Part shown: piece by piece, positions 24,496 to 34,231 of the stretch
Position numbering within the stretch: the first letter of the stretch is position 1
How the letters are laid out: each line of letters begins with the position of its first letter
Source of the DNA: Ischnura elegans
Lineage: Eukaryota > Arthropoda > Insecta > Odonata > Coenagrionidae
Direction: 5' to 3'
NCBI RefSeq assembly: GCF_921293095.1
Contig: NW_025791658.1
Span: 5,394,001 to 5,458,000, forward strand
Length of the DNA: 64,000 nt
Translations under genes and position numbers: made by a program
The notes under the pieces: generated by a model
Database searches by the model: none
Seen by the model: the letters and a program-made list of their open reading frames with translations, nothing else
What the model was told of the DNA's origin: nothing

Positions 24496-27400
24496 CTATT
24501 TACGCGTTCTATTGCTGCCGTTATAATCTCTTATTGATCGTGGAAAAAATGACATTCGGAATCTGTCTGTTCTGCAATCTATCTCTCTTATTTTATTTAT
24601 ATGATCTGATCTTCCGTAGTACGTTGGCGTCCGCAAGATATGGTTAACTTCGTCAGAAAAGACACTGCTCTTGAATTTATCTAAAAGGTTTAGTCTATTT
24701 TTCAATCTACGGTCCGACAGAGATTCCCATCCGAGTTTATCTAAGAGGTCAGTTACACTAACAAGACTATCGTAACGACCTTTCACATACCTGGCAGCTC
24801 TTCTTTGCACGCGTTCTAACTCTGTTATTAAGCCTTTTTCATGAGGGTCCCAAACACTGGCAGCGTATTCCAAATGTGGTCTAACGAGGGAAAAGTAGCT
24901 AATTTCTCTCACTTTGTCGTCGCACTTTCCTAATATTCTTTTGACAAAACCCATTTTACGATTAGCTTGACCGGTTATTTCTCGAATATGTTTATTCCAC
25001 GATAGATCATTATTGAGTCTAACCCCTAGATATTTCACAGATTCAACTGCCTTTAACTGCGCGCCCCGAATGACATAGTTACGCTGTAGGGAGTTATTCT
25101 TCTTCCAGAAATTCATTACGACGCATTTTTCCAAATTTAATTCTAACTGCCAAGCATCGCACCAAGCTTGGATAGCAGCAAGGTCATTCGTTAGTTCATC
25201 TATATCTTTGCTGGAACGAATTTCTCTGTAAACTACAGCGTCGTCTGCAAATAATCGTAACTTACTCTGCACTACTTCGCCAATGTCGTTTATATAAAGA
25301 AGGAATAGGAGTGGGCCAATGACACTACCCTGAGGAACGCCAGAAGTCACTCTAACCTCATTGGAGACTGCACCGTCTAATACTACTCTTTGGACGCGGT
25401 CGCTCAAAAATTCTCTAATCCAGGAAATGACATCTTCGTCTAGACCATAAGATTTCAGTTTTAATATTAACTTTCCGTGGGGTACTTTATCAAATGCCTT
25501 TTTGAAATCAAGAAAAATCGCGTCTACTGGAATGTTGTCTTCCCCGGAGACTAAAATATCGTGGGCGAAAAGCGCTAACTGAGTTTCGCACGATCTGCTT
25601 TTCCTGAATCCATGTTGATTTCCCATTAATAAGTTTTGCGCGTCTAGGTGTTTCATTACCGAGCTGACTACGATGTGTTCAATGACTTTGCAAGAGATGG
25701 ACGTTAAAGATATCGGCCTGTAATTAGATGGCTGTTCCTTGTCTCCACTTTTAAATATAGGCGTTACATTAGCGATTTTCCAGTCATTAGGTACTTCGTG
25801 TTGCTTGATGGATTTACTGAATATTAACTGCAAGTAGGGGGCAAGTTCTGAGGCTAGTTCTTTATATACACGAGAAGGGATTTCGTCTGGACCAGGTGAT
25901 TTATTTGGACTAAGCGATTTCAATATATTTTCTATTCCGAGCGTACTAATGTCAATAGCTGGCATCTTATGAATACAGGGATTGTCATCGGTCCCGGGTG
26001 AGTTTTCGGAAGGCTCCGTGAACACGCTCTTAAAGTAGGAATTTAATAAATTGGCTTTATCGTAACTTCTTGTCAACACATCTCCATTGTCGTTTCTCAG
26101 CGAACATACGGTAGATCGTTTACCTTGAACTTCCCTAACATATGACCAAAATGCTTTTGGGTTATCCTGTAACTGCTCTACTAGTGTTTTTCTTTTAAAA
26201 TTCGTGAACGCATTCCTGAACGCTTCCTTCGTGGCGGCTTTAGTCATCCTATATTTTTTAATTATTAGCTCGCGTTCATTAGCGGATAAATCCGTGCTGA
26301 CTTTTTTCATTTTAGCATGACACGCTCTCTGTCGCCTCAATGATTTTCTCACTTCCGCGTCGTACCATCTCGGTTCGCTGCCTTCTTTTACTATTTTACT
26401 GGGGATGTAGCTATTTATTCCCGAAGTTACGAGCGAAAGAAAAGCTTTCCAAGTATTCACTACATTTAACTTTAATACTGATTCTTGAAACTCGGGGAAA
26501 GCATTTTTCATATGACTCTTAAACCCATCAAAATTAGCTCTTTTAAAAATGAAAACTTTACGCTCTTTTTTAAAGTTTACAGCGGTATTTAGAGAAAACT
26601 TTGCAGTTACTACCCTATGGTCACTTATTCCTTCGACAGTGCCAACGTTTATTACCTGATGTGGTATATTTGTCGCTAATAAATCAAGAATATTTTCTCC
26701 TCTGTTCGGTGCGGATGCTATTTGAAACAATGAATTAGATGTGAAGGTGTGTAATAAAGCCTCGCAGATCACTTTATCCCTCCCACCAGGAATGAAGCTA
26801 TAAGTCTCCCAATCTATAGAAGGTACGTTGAAATCTCCACCCACAATCAAGTTTCTTTCAGGATACTTGGATGCTACGCTGTTTATTTGATTTTGAAAAT
26901 CCAACATTGACGTTATATCTGAGTTAGGTGGTCTGTAATACGAACATAATAAAATAGTTTTGAATTTTGGACATTTAATTAAACACCACACAGATTCAAC
27001 GCTGGTCTCAGTTACGGTTATCGCTTGGCTGACGATTGAATTCTTTACAGCTATAAAAACTCCGCCCCCAACTCGATTAATTCTATCTTTCCGATAAACA
27101 GTGAACGATTTTGGGAAGATCTCATTGTCTGAATCATCATCTGTTAGCCAACTTTCTGTTCCAAAAATGACGTTACACTTCGTACTATGAATTAAATGGT
27201 GGAATTCGGGAATCTTATTTCTTAAACTACGGCAATTAACCACAGCCACGATTAAAACTTCGGAACTAGTATTATTGCGATTCGGGAATAATTCTGATTT
27301 GCTTTTGTCGAATAGACTATTCACAGGCTCTATACCGCTGATAAATGGAAATGCATGTCTTATTGACACACTATCAAAATGACTTGAGCCTTGACTGCCT

Positions 27401-27540
27401 TTGAACGTGTTGCTCGACTGACGCTTCTCGTGCTTAAATGTAATACCTGAAACGCTGATTTTTCTCTCTACTTCTCTATTCTCATTTCTGGAAGAATCGT
27501 TGTCTGTGAAAAGTTTTGAACTTACCCCTTTATTTTTCAA
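24496..27540 (-). CDS. LINE ORF2: AP endonuclease and reverse transcriptase
   Basis: A frame of 1014 codons from 27540. Residues about 90-315 form an APE-type endonuclease: VNCRSLRNKI, the catalytic Glu region GTESWL, GGDFNVPSIDW near 235 and SDHRVV near 307. Reverse transcriptase occupies about 530-800: KSPGPDEIPSR, YRPISLTSISCKVIE, HGFRKSRS, FLDFKKAFDKV, GVPQGSVIGPLLF and the catalytic box LRLFADDAVVY near 762. The thumb and CR1-like C terminus follow (YLGVRLNNDLSW, VQRRAARYV, FFPRSIRDYN). The annotated first codon is TTG, and the first ATG lies far inside the endonuclease domain. The frame is open upstream as far as the slippery site at 27579-27585, so ORF2 is probably made as a -1 frameshift fusion with ORF1. 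Other possibilities are non-AUG initiation or loss of the start codon. Confidence 0.95.
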   Translation of the reverse strand: MKNKGVSSKLFTDNDSSRNENREVERKISVSGITFKHEKRQSSNTFKGSQGSSHFDSVSIRHAFPFISGIEPVNSLFDKSKSELFPNRNNTSSEVLIVAVVNCRSLRNKIPEFHHLIHSTKCNVIFGTESWLTDDDSDNEIFPKSFTVYRKDRINRVGGGVFIAVKNSIVSQAITVTETSVESVWCLIKCPKFKTILLCSYYRPPNSDITSMLDFQNQINSVASKYPERNLIVGGDFNVPSIDWETYSFIPGGRDKVICEALLHTFTSNSLFQIASAPNRGENILDLLATNIPHQVINVGTVEGISDHRVVTAKFSLNTAVNFKKERKVFIFKRANFDGFKSHMKNAFPEFQESVLKLNVVNTWKAFLSLVTSGINSYIPSKIVKEGSEPRWYDAEVRKSLRRQRACHAKMKKVSTDLSANERELIIKKYRMTKAATKEAFRNAFTNFKRKTLVEQLQDNPKAFWSYVREVQGKRSTVCSLRNDNGDVLTRSYDKANLLNSYFKSVFTEPSENSPGTDDNPCIHKMPAIDISTLGIENILKSLSPNKSPGPDEIPSRVYKELASELAPYLQLIFSKSIKQHEVPNDWKIANVTPIFKSGDKEQPSNYRPISLTSISCKVIEHIVVSSVMKHLDAQNLLMGNQHGFRKSRSCETQLALFAHDILVSGEDNIPVDAIFLDFKKAFDKVPHGKLILKLKSYGLDEDVISWIREFLSDRVQRVVLDGAVSNEVRVTSGVPQGSVIGPLLFLLYINDIGEVVQSKLRLFADDAVVYREIRSSKDIDELTNDLAAIQAWCDAWQLELNLEKCVVMNFWKKNNSLQRNYVIRGAQLKAVESVKYLGVRLNNDLSWNKHIREITGQANRKMGFVKRILGKCDDKVREISYFSLVRPHLEYAASVWDPHEKGLITELERVQRRAARYVKGRYDSLVSVTDLLDKLGWESLSDRRLKNRLNLLDKFKSSVFSDEVNHILRTPTYYGRSDHINKIREIDCRTDRFRMSFFPRSIRDYNGSNRTRK

Positions 27541-27572
27541 CCCACTAATATATCTACACTCTGCCCTACTCT

Positions 27573-28451
27573 CTACTCTAAAAAAGACCTACAGTGCTCA
27601 AATATGCTACTCGCTACACGACTAGCCGACTCGGCCGTGTAATGGACTCCCGAACGGTTCAGAGGGATCCTACACGATCGGATTGCCGGCCTAAGGTCCA
27701 CGAAGGAGGCTCCGATGTCCGTGCAGAAACGACGCAGCCTCTGGTTTATGCCTTCCACTCGGCTCCAAACTAGAGAACCACGATCGATCCTCGGGACAAG
27801 ACTACAAATCGAAAGCTCAATGCCGACTCCAATGGTCCCACCCACCCGCTTCACTTCGGAATTCAGATCCCGGAGGGAATCTAGAATTTCCTCAGATCCA
27901 CGGAAGGTGGCATCATTGACGCCGACATGAGCCACGACCCGCAGTCTGGAGCACTTCGTGCCCCGTACCGCCGCACCAACCGCCTGCGTCACCTGAGGAA
28001 CACCGCCACCAGGGATGCACCATGACGTTACACGGTCGCTTACACCCTCGCGGTCTGCCCTCTCCCGTAACGGGACCATCACACGACGGACATTGCTACT
28101 CCCTAACACTATGATCCCCCCCTTCCCACTCTGACGCCCCTTCCTAGGTGCCGGTTTCGGGGTAGGAGTAGGCACGTCAGGCACCTCGGAGTTTCCATCC
28201 GACAGCAACTGGTACCTGTTCGAGACGGGGACGGGATTTGCCTCAGCATCCCCCAAACCCCGTCTTAGAGTGACACTACCACCGTCCCTCCGAGACACGA
28301 CCCTCCAAAACTCAGATTTACGGGGTGACGTGACCCCGTCATCGAGAGATGGACCTCGAGGAAGGCTCTCGATCGACCAGCCGCTATTTGCAATCGGGCG
28401 AACCCGTGCAGCCCCTGTGGCACGGCGACCTCTGGAGAATGGTCTTGGCAT
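27573..28451 (-). CDS. LINE ORF1: SGNH-hydrolase (esterase) protein
   Basis: About 292 residues from the ATG at 28451; an upstream in-frame TTG is not needed. The first 110 residues are basic and Ser/Pro-rich (nucleic-acid-binding type). An SGNH/GDSL-like fold follows: block I IIVLGSSNVRR with the candidate nucleophile serine at 119-120, a CIPGGGV block II glycine, block III HVGVNDA (GxND) at 178-181, and block V GVHYTAE at 269-272. In block V the usual aspartate before G-x-H is a serine (RSGVHY), so the catalytic triad may be altered. Esterase-type ORF1 proteins are known in CR1/L2-group LINEs, where they are thought to aid membrane or RNP association. It ends at TAG 27573-27575. Confidence 0.9.
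   Translation of the reverse strand: MPRPFSRGRRATGAARVRPIANSGWSIESLPRGPSLDDGVTSPRKSEFWRVVSRRDGGSVTLRRGLGDAEANPVPVSNRYQLLSDGNSEVPDVPTPTPKPAPRKGRQSGKGGIIVLGSSNVRRVMVPLRERADREGVSDRVTSWCIPGGGVPQVTQAVGAAVRGTKCSRLRVVAHVGVNDATFRGSEEILDSLRDLNSEVKRVGGTIGVGIELSICSLVPRIDRGSLVWSRVEGINQRLRRFCTDIGASFVDLRPAIRSCRIPLNRSGVHYTAESASRVASSIFEHCRSFLE
27579..27585 (-). promoter_or_regulatory. Candidate -1 frameshift heptamer U UUU UUA
   Basis: In the ORF1 frame the codons read TCT TTT TTA GAG TAG, so T TTT TTA is a canonical X XXY YYZ slippery heptamer immediately before the stop. A -1 shift enters the ORF2 frame (TTT TTT AGA GTA GAG ...), which has no stop before the ORF2 codons at 27540. ORF2 lacks a nearby AUG. 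No downstream stimulatory RNA structure was assessed. Confidence 0.6.
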
Positions 28452-29980
28452 CAAACTGTGTCTGATTGTCTTGGCATCAGCTTGATATCAGTGAAAAGAG
28501 TCGCGGCTAAACAGAAGGATTGTGAAAAGGAGAACACAAGTGGTGAACTTCCTACGGCACAGAAGAGGGTTCGTATTTTGGGAAGGCCGAAGATCTTCAT
28601 CGACGACTTCACGATTGGAGTAATAAGGAGGACAGTGCACGGTTTCTATTTGAGGAATATGTTTCCTACGTTACGCAGAATGATGGATTACCTGCTAGAG
28701 AATGTTCCCGATTGCCCACGTTTCTCTCTCCCAAAGTTAAGATCCATTCTGTTAGACATGGGATTTAGGTACAAAAAGTTTTTACCATCCGATAAAATTT
28801 ACGCTATTATGGCTTAGAATTTACGTCGTAGAAAAGCATTTTGATGGAAGCTCAGCCCAACCTGACCTTAAGTTTACCTGAAGGGTGCAACAACGATACT
28901 TTCATCGTGGGAGTTGGTCATTTAAAGGAAGCGCGCCCTCTGCTGAGTCGGTGGCAACCACGCGCCTCTTTTCGCCTCCCCCTCCCACGACGGAGCTGCC
29001 GGTACGCGCATAGAAACATCTAGATAAATAATAAGTGATATTGACGTTATTATTGATATTTAATATACATTTCATATGTGTTTGCATTACTAACATTCTA
29101 TGGAAGACAACAGTAACAATCAATTTTCCATTGACTCACTGGTTTCGAAGTTAGCAGAGGTTTGCGTTGTTTACAACAACTCCGTTAAATTTTGTAGTAT
29201 AAACAATTTGTTTTCGGCAAACTGCTAGTAATAGATGTGGCTTCTTTATATCAAAATTGCAAGTTATAGGAACGAAAACTACGGGAATGCCAAGCGCTCA
29301 AAGTTGGGCACCTTGATTTTACGCGCAAAAAAGGGGTACTTTTTCGAGAAAAAATTAAGCACAGGAAATACTATTGAGCCGAAGAATTTTTAAAGTACAT
29401 GATATAACGTAGAACTAAATTCTCTTTCGTATGCTTTTTATTGCATTGAAATCGATTGCTTCATTTAGACGCTAGAGCTCCTCAAACTCGAGTATCTTGC
29501 TTTTTTTTACAGACAGTAGTTTCTATACGAGTAGATAGGAGTTTTACATCGTCTGAGATTATCAATGCATGCATGAGGCACAGAGCTCAGGGAAACATGT
29601 CTTAATAATCACTTATTAAAACTGGCTAAGGTCGGAAAGTTTCCTTCGTTTGATAAGGTATTAATAATCCTTATTTAAGCCAAGCGCTACCAGCCAGCAT
29701 GGTACTCAGCTACCCGCTAGCAGCCTGCGTCGTATCAGCGCTAAGCCTCGCCTCAAGGTCGCCTCACAGGGCGGCAGCGGGAAACAGAAAACCGTCACAC
29801 GGAGAGATTTCCCGGCATTCATACTTACGCCTCGCGTTTTCGCGCGCTTGAAAATTTTCACTTTTCATTCAATAGCGAAAAATAGATATCGTCATTTAAA
29901 AATCTAAAAGCGTGAAATACGTACTCCAGGAGTAATAATCTTTCGATTTAGGCAATAAAAAAATAATAGGAAACCACCCT

Positions 29981-30436
29981 ATTGCTCTAGTCTAGGGTCT
30001 ATAGGGCTTGTTTTGGTGGTTGAGGCTTGTTCGTTGCCTCACATGCATTTGACAACGTTGTATGTCTAGGCGAGGGTCTGAGGTTCGTTTGGGGGACAGC
30101 TATTGGCTGCAAACCGTGCCAGTGCAGTGTTCTCTGCCACTCCTTTTGAACTTCCATCGGACAACTCTCGCCGGATTGACTGAATGGGAACATGAATTTG
30201 AACAAGTTTCCCACTTCTCGGGGTACTTTCAAGGTCGATCTGGGGTTCATGATTGGGAGATTCTGTAACGGGAGATTATGGCGCACTCCCCCAGACATTT
30301 TGACGAAATTTCAGGCTCAGAAATAAATTTTGACGCTAACCTGGCTCTTAAAAACATAATAAAATGATAATGCACAAAATATTACGAACAAAGAGGCTCT
30401 TTCATCTTATAAAATTTAATTATGTATAATGATTTT
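29981..30436. other. No recognised gene
   Basis: GC-richer unique-looking sequence with two overlapping short frames on opposite strands; neither has a recognised domain. Confidence 0.35.
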
Positions 30437-30580
30437 GTTATCTCATCATCACCATCACTGGTCAACAATCCTAGGATTGGTTTGACGCAGCTCTCCACTC
30501 AGTACTCCTATCAGCTAATCTTTTCACACCTACGTATTTCTTCTCTTTCGCATCTCTCTTTACTTGTTCCATGGATATAT
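30437..30580 (-). mobile_element. 3' end of an RTE-like/APE LINE (same family as 40937)
   Basis: The sequence ATCCTAGGATTGGTTTGACG with CCTATCAGCTAATCTTTTCA is the reverse complement of the 3' end at about 41480-41596, including the terminal TCATCATCACCATCA (a GATGATGA tail on the element strand). Only the last ~140 bp are present. Confidence 0.8.
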
Positions 30581-30655
30581 TTTGTTCGAGGATTTTGTTA
30601 TCTATTTAACAAATTTGTTCCTTGAAATATGACTTGAAATCTAAATAATATTATA

Positions 30656-31659
30656 CAGTGAGTCCTCGTTTAACGTTGTTGATTTGTTCCTGAAAAAGTC
30701 GACGTTAAGCGAAACAACGTTAAACGATGCAGCGTTTCCCATTAGAAACAATGTAAAAAATTTAAATTGGTTCCTAGCCATGCTCCTAACAATCCATTTC
30801 TTCGTGAAAAATCCAGAATTTCCCGGGCGAGAATCCAAGGAGGCCAATTATCGGAGCCGTAACTTTAAGCAGACTTCGTGACCAATCGGGAGACACCTGA
30901 ATCAGGCCAAAATGAAAAAATCTGAATCTGACACTCGGAAGCACGAGGATGAAGGGCGAGTCAATTTTCGTGACGATATGAATTCTTTAACGCGGCGGAA
31001 ATCGCGAGAAACATTCATTACCGATTATTCACTTCAGCATGATAACGATTCATTCGAAATGAAACGAATTTTCATAACGAAAAGGTTGGGAAGAAGGCAT
31101 TATTAAATGAAATATAAAAACTAAAAAGAAAGTATTTTAATGGCGAAACATCGATATTTTCAGTAACAGAAGAAATTTTTATTGTAAAAACTCGACCTGC
31201 AAACCTAAAACTCGACCAATCTCTCCAGCAGTTGCATCTTCTTCAATTCTTTTAATAATACCAAGTTTTTGTCCTAATGTCGCCGTTTTTTCTTCACGTC
31301 TGAAGAACCACCAGGATATCCACTCTTCTTCATGGGCATTGTTTTCGGTTGGCATCAGAAAAATATACGAATAATGGGTAAAGGAGGCGATAATTATTCG
31401 CTCAGATGCATATTTAACATACGCTACCCACGCCAACCTTTTCTGTCGAACGAAAATTACCAATCGCATTAAAATAGTAATATTTACTATACATCAGATG
31501 CGCTTGCGTCCTATTCGCCATTCATTTTTTTCGCCGCGCATAATTTGAACAACGTTATGGCGAAGCAATAGCGACGTTAAATGATCAAGGGTTTCAATTT
31601 TTGGGCAACGTTATCGTGAAACAACGTTAAACGGGACGACGTTAAACGAGGACACACTG
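30656..31659 (-). mobile_element. Tigger/pogo-like element with TA duplication
   Basis: Ends CAGTGAGTCCTCGTTTAACG and (inverted) CAGTGTGTCCTCGTTTAACG lie between TA at 30654-30655 and TA at 31660-31661. The minus-strand frame 31469-31179 includes EEKTATLGQKLGIIKRIEED and GEIGRVLGL. This matches the psq/CENP-B N-terminal helix-turn-helix of Tigger/pogo transposases. The catalytic domain is absent, so it is a 1.0-kb deletion derivative. The same TIR family bounds the element at 52419-55554. Confidence 0.85.
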
Positions 31660-32005
31660 TAAATTGAAATTTAAAAAATCAACGTTTTTCTCGCCAACTT
31701 GAAAGAAGAAAATAAATTTCTCTGTCCATATCCGAGTCTCGATATGAATTGTTACTCATTTGGTGACAATCTTTATCAAATACTTTATGACAATCATTAC
31801 GACCAAAACGTAAAACTCTGGGCGCACGTAACATTACATTTAGTATTTGCAATAAATGTGAATTTGGATTATTATCCTTTACAGTAGGGTTTTCTATCGT
31901 TATGCAACTTAATCCGGCCGCCGAGAGTTGTCATCGGATTTTTAGGTTTCTTTTTGAGCATGTCAGGAAGCGTGCCTACCCTTCAGGATATGGAACTGCG
32001 GAAAT
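31660..32005. other. No recognised feature
   Basis: AT-rich spacer with one short chance frame. Confidence 0.4.
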
Positions 32006-32667
32006 AGGTAGTTTCCTTCATCAAAGAAAACAAAAGGCATTGATTGCGATTCCTTACCCACCATTAGTGTATTCATAATACACAAATTATTTGGTTTTAG
32101 AAATACAAGCTTAGACGAATGGCAATGGTCAATTATAACCTCAATTGAAAAAGGCCATATTGGCGCCCATGCGATGCCACCCTACGTGACGTCAGAGGGA
32201 CCTAGTTTCTATACGAGTAGATAGGAGTTTTACATCGTCTGAGATTACCAATGCATGCATGAGGCACAGACCTCAGGGAAACATGTCTTAATAATCACCT
32301 ATTAAAACTGCCTAAGGTCGGAAAGTTTCCTTCGTTTGATAAGGTATTAATAATCCTTATTTAAGCCAAGCGCTACCTGCTAGCAGGGTACTTTACGCTA
32401 CCGCCATGCTCATTAGGAAGCAGCCTGTATCGTAGCGACGCTCATAGCCTAGCAAGTTGCACAAAGGTGGTCTCACTCAGCAGCAGCCGGACGTGACACG
32501 GGATTTTCTCAGCATTCATACTTAGCCGTCGCGTTTTCGCGCGCTTGAAATTTTTCACTTTTCATTCACTCGCGAATCGTCATTTAAAAATCTAAAAGCG
32601 TGATATACTTACTCCAGGAGTTATATCTTTCGATTTAGGCTATAAAAATAAAATAGGAAACCACCCT
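32006..32667 (+). mobile_element. Family A MITE, complete copy
   Basis: AGGTAGTTTCC to GGAAACCACCCT with the family core. One G is lost from the left tip. It has a variant segment (ACTTTACGCTACCGCCATGC) shared with the copy at 41781, suggesting a subfamily. Confidence 0.9.
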
Positions 32668-32692
32668 ATAGCATTACGCGAAGTAAAAAACT

Positions 32693-33660
32693 GCACAGAT
32701 AAGTGGATTTCATAGTACTTCAGCTAAGTATGCATTCTGGGTCTGGAATATTACTACCAGACATTTTCTACTCCTCGCCGCTTCACGTTATTCTTAGCTG
32801 TCCTCATTCCAATTATTTTCCCAACTTTCCTAGGTTATTGGATTCCTGAAAATGTATTCATGTTGTCGCGAATGAAGCACATGAGTATTTGGTCCTTGCA
32901 ATGGGCTTGTGCCTACAAACAAGCGATATTAATGGCAAGTCAGACGAAGTACACGCTTTTCGGAAGAAAATTAACGATTCTTATCCTGCACTTTTGTATA
33001 ATGTTTGACGTTTTTATAAATCATCTATTAAAATAAATCATTTTAAAAATCGCCAAACAATATTACATCCCCAAATAAGCCATCCGTCCTCAATAGGCTA
33101 ATATATTTTGGTTTAACGTTGTAAATACTAATCAAACCAGTATCACTTCCCACTGAGAAACCCTCATTGACTTAATAACTGACAACTTCCCTTTATCCTG
33201 TTTTGCCTCCGATTCCCTTACGTCAGACTACCTTGCTAATAATGTTAGAATAAAAATTTAAAACTTCATAAACAAGTTCTGTTACTTGCGTACATTAAAT
33301 ATACAGTTGATGCGTAGTTTTCCGCGGCGTTGTCTAGATGATGTCTCCATGTTTCTGGGTTTCACCGCGTGGATTTTCTTTGTGACGACAGTTTCGCCGG
33401 TATTCCACATCGACCTGAAGACGCCGGTTGGAATACCGGCGAAACTGTCGTCACAAAGAAAATCCACGCGGTGAAACCCAGGAACATGGAGACATCATTA
33501 AATATACAGATTCGTGGTGCTTGAGCATATGTACGCTGGGTTTGGAATACTACTACGCGATAGTTCTTACTCCTAGCCGCTTCATATCATTATCAATTGT
33601 CACGATTCTCATTATTTCCCCAACCCTAACTTTCCTGGTTTAATGGATAGCTGAAAATTC
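32693..33660 (+). repeat. Diverged direct duplication of ~165 bp
   Basis: Bases about 32693-32870 and 33503-33660 align (TCTGGGTCTGGAATA / GCTGGGTTTGGAATA; ACTCCTCGCCGCTTCA / ACTCCTAGCCGCTTCA; AACTTTCCTGG). The second copy directly follows the foldback element at 33307-33496. No coding content was recognised. Confidence 0.6.
33294..33509. repeat. Foldback element with 13-bp flanking direct repeats
   Basis: ATTAAATATACAG occurs at 33294-33306 and 33497-33509. Between them are arms of about 72 bp that are almost perfectly complementary (GATGTCTCCATGTTTCTGGG through AGTTTCGCCGGTATTCC). They are separated by a loop of about 25 bp, ACATCGACCTGAAGACGCC and following bases. The flanking repeats look like a target-site duplication. 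There is no protein coding. Confidence 0.8.
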
Positions 33661-34231
33661 ATTGATAGTTATTACAAATTTGATCAACCTTCCATCTGTC
33701 TGCATCCCCTCCTCTGGCACTCCGATATTTACGCGAACGTCTTTTAATTAGGCATTAAGTAATACATTGACGTTATCATGCCCTTCAGCATCGTAACTAG
33801 GAATATGCCTCGGAGGGGGGGGGGGGGATTTCGAGATGGGTTAGTGGGGGCTACCCCCCCAGGAAACAGAGAATACAGGAAAATTTTTGAAAAAAAAACA
33901 TGCCTGAAAATGTATTTAACATCATCTTGGCTCTTAAAATTAAACTTTAAGCAGGTGCAGTTGTCAAATGTATATAATCCAGACAAGATATTAAAATAAT
34001 TTTTTTGATTACTCTTAGGCTGTTGTGCTGGTAAAAACGAAATACATGGTGCGCACTTAAGATTATGAAATTAAAACTTGCCGGTAGATATATATATCAG
34101 ACTTGTCTCCTATTTGAGAAAGCGGATACAACCTTACATGCGCACCTCGTTTTTCGTCTTTGTTATCTGAAATGCCCTTCTTAAACTTATTTTAACTTTC
34201 TCATCAATCGCATTTGAAATTTTTCAATAAT
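33661..34231. other. Intergenic/intronic DNA with a G-run MITE scrap
   Basis: Bases about 33795-33900 (GGGGGGGGATTTCGAGATGG, CTACCCCCCCAGG) resemble the G-run MITE families. Nothing else was recognised. Confidence 0.4.

Larger units (their letters stand above)
24254..28458 (-). mobile_element. Near-full-length CR1/L2-like non-LTR retrotransposon
   Basis: The element is 4205 bp with ORF1 (esterase) and ORF2 (endonuclease-RT) both open. It is flanked by a perfect 14-bp duplication TGTCTGATTGTCTT at 24240-24253 and 28459-28472. Its 3' end (low-coordinate side) is a 240-bp UTR finishing in repeats of TGTAGA, the CR1-like type of tail. The 5' end lies only 7 bp before the ORF1 ATG, so it is slightly 5' truncated or has a minimal leader. 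It inserted inside the transposase-like ORF of the surrounding DNA transposon. Intact ORFs and an exact duplication point to recent insertion. Fragments of the same family lie at 16093, 21458 and 59022. Confidence 0.95.
24175..28817 (+). pseudogene. Transposase N-terminal ORF split by the LINE
   Basis: The frame starts at ATG 24175 (MVLSAIAFLAAKQI) and runs to 24253. It resumes in the same frame at 28473 after one copy of the 14-bp LINE target duplication is discounted, and ends at a stop at 28817. The downstream part contains RVRILGRPKIFIDDF, TVHGFYLRNMFPTLRRMM and LPKLRSILLDMGFRYKKF. This has the layout of the helix-turn-helix/winged DNA-binding N terminus of Tc1/mariner-like transposases: a GRP box, then a predicted helical bundle. 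No DDE/DDD domain follows before the right TIR. The methionine at 28458 is an artefact of the duplicated bases. The family match is by pattern and not proven. Confidence 0.65.
23422..29516 (+). mobile_element. TIR DNA transposon (TA target, ~430-bp TIRs) carrying a LINE
   Basis: The ends CTGTCTGTAAAAAAAAGC and (inverted) the same sequence extend as long, near-identical inverted repeats over about 23422-23852 and 29086-29516. TA lies at 23420-23421 and 29517-29518, and one TA is present in the intact MITE, so TA was duplicated as for IS630/Tc1/mariner-type elements. Without the LINE and its duplication the element is about 1.88 kb. It carries one short plus-strand ORF with a helix-turn-helix-like region and no catalytic domain, so it is probably an internally deleted, non-autonomous copy. 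Confidence 0.85.
23221..29980 (+). mobile_element. Family A MITE split by a 6.1-kb transposon insertion
   Basis: The left portion 23221-23421 (GTTTCCTTCATC to GAGGGACCTA) and right portion 29517-29980 (TAGTTTCTATACGAG to GGAAACCACCCT) together make one standard 0.66-kb copy. All intervening DNA is a later insertion at a TA. The left tip has changes (AGTGCAGTTTCC), consistent with an old copy. Confidence 0.9.

Noticed and set aside
28458..28817. Stand-alone ORF starting at 28458
   Set aside because: The start lies in or beside the LINE target duplication; the true frame starts at 24175 and is interrupted by the LINE.
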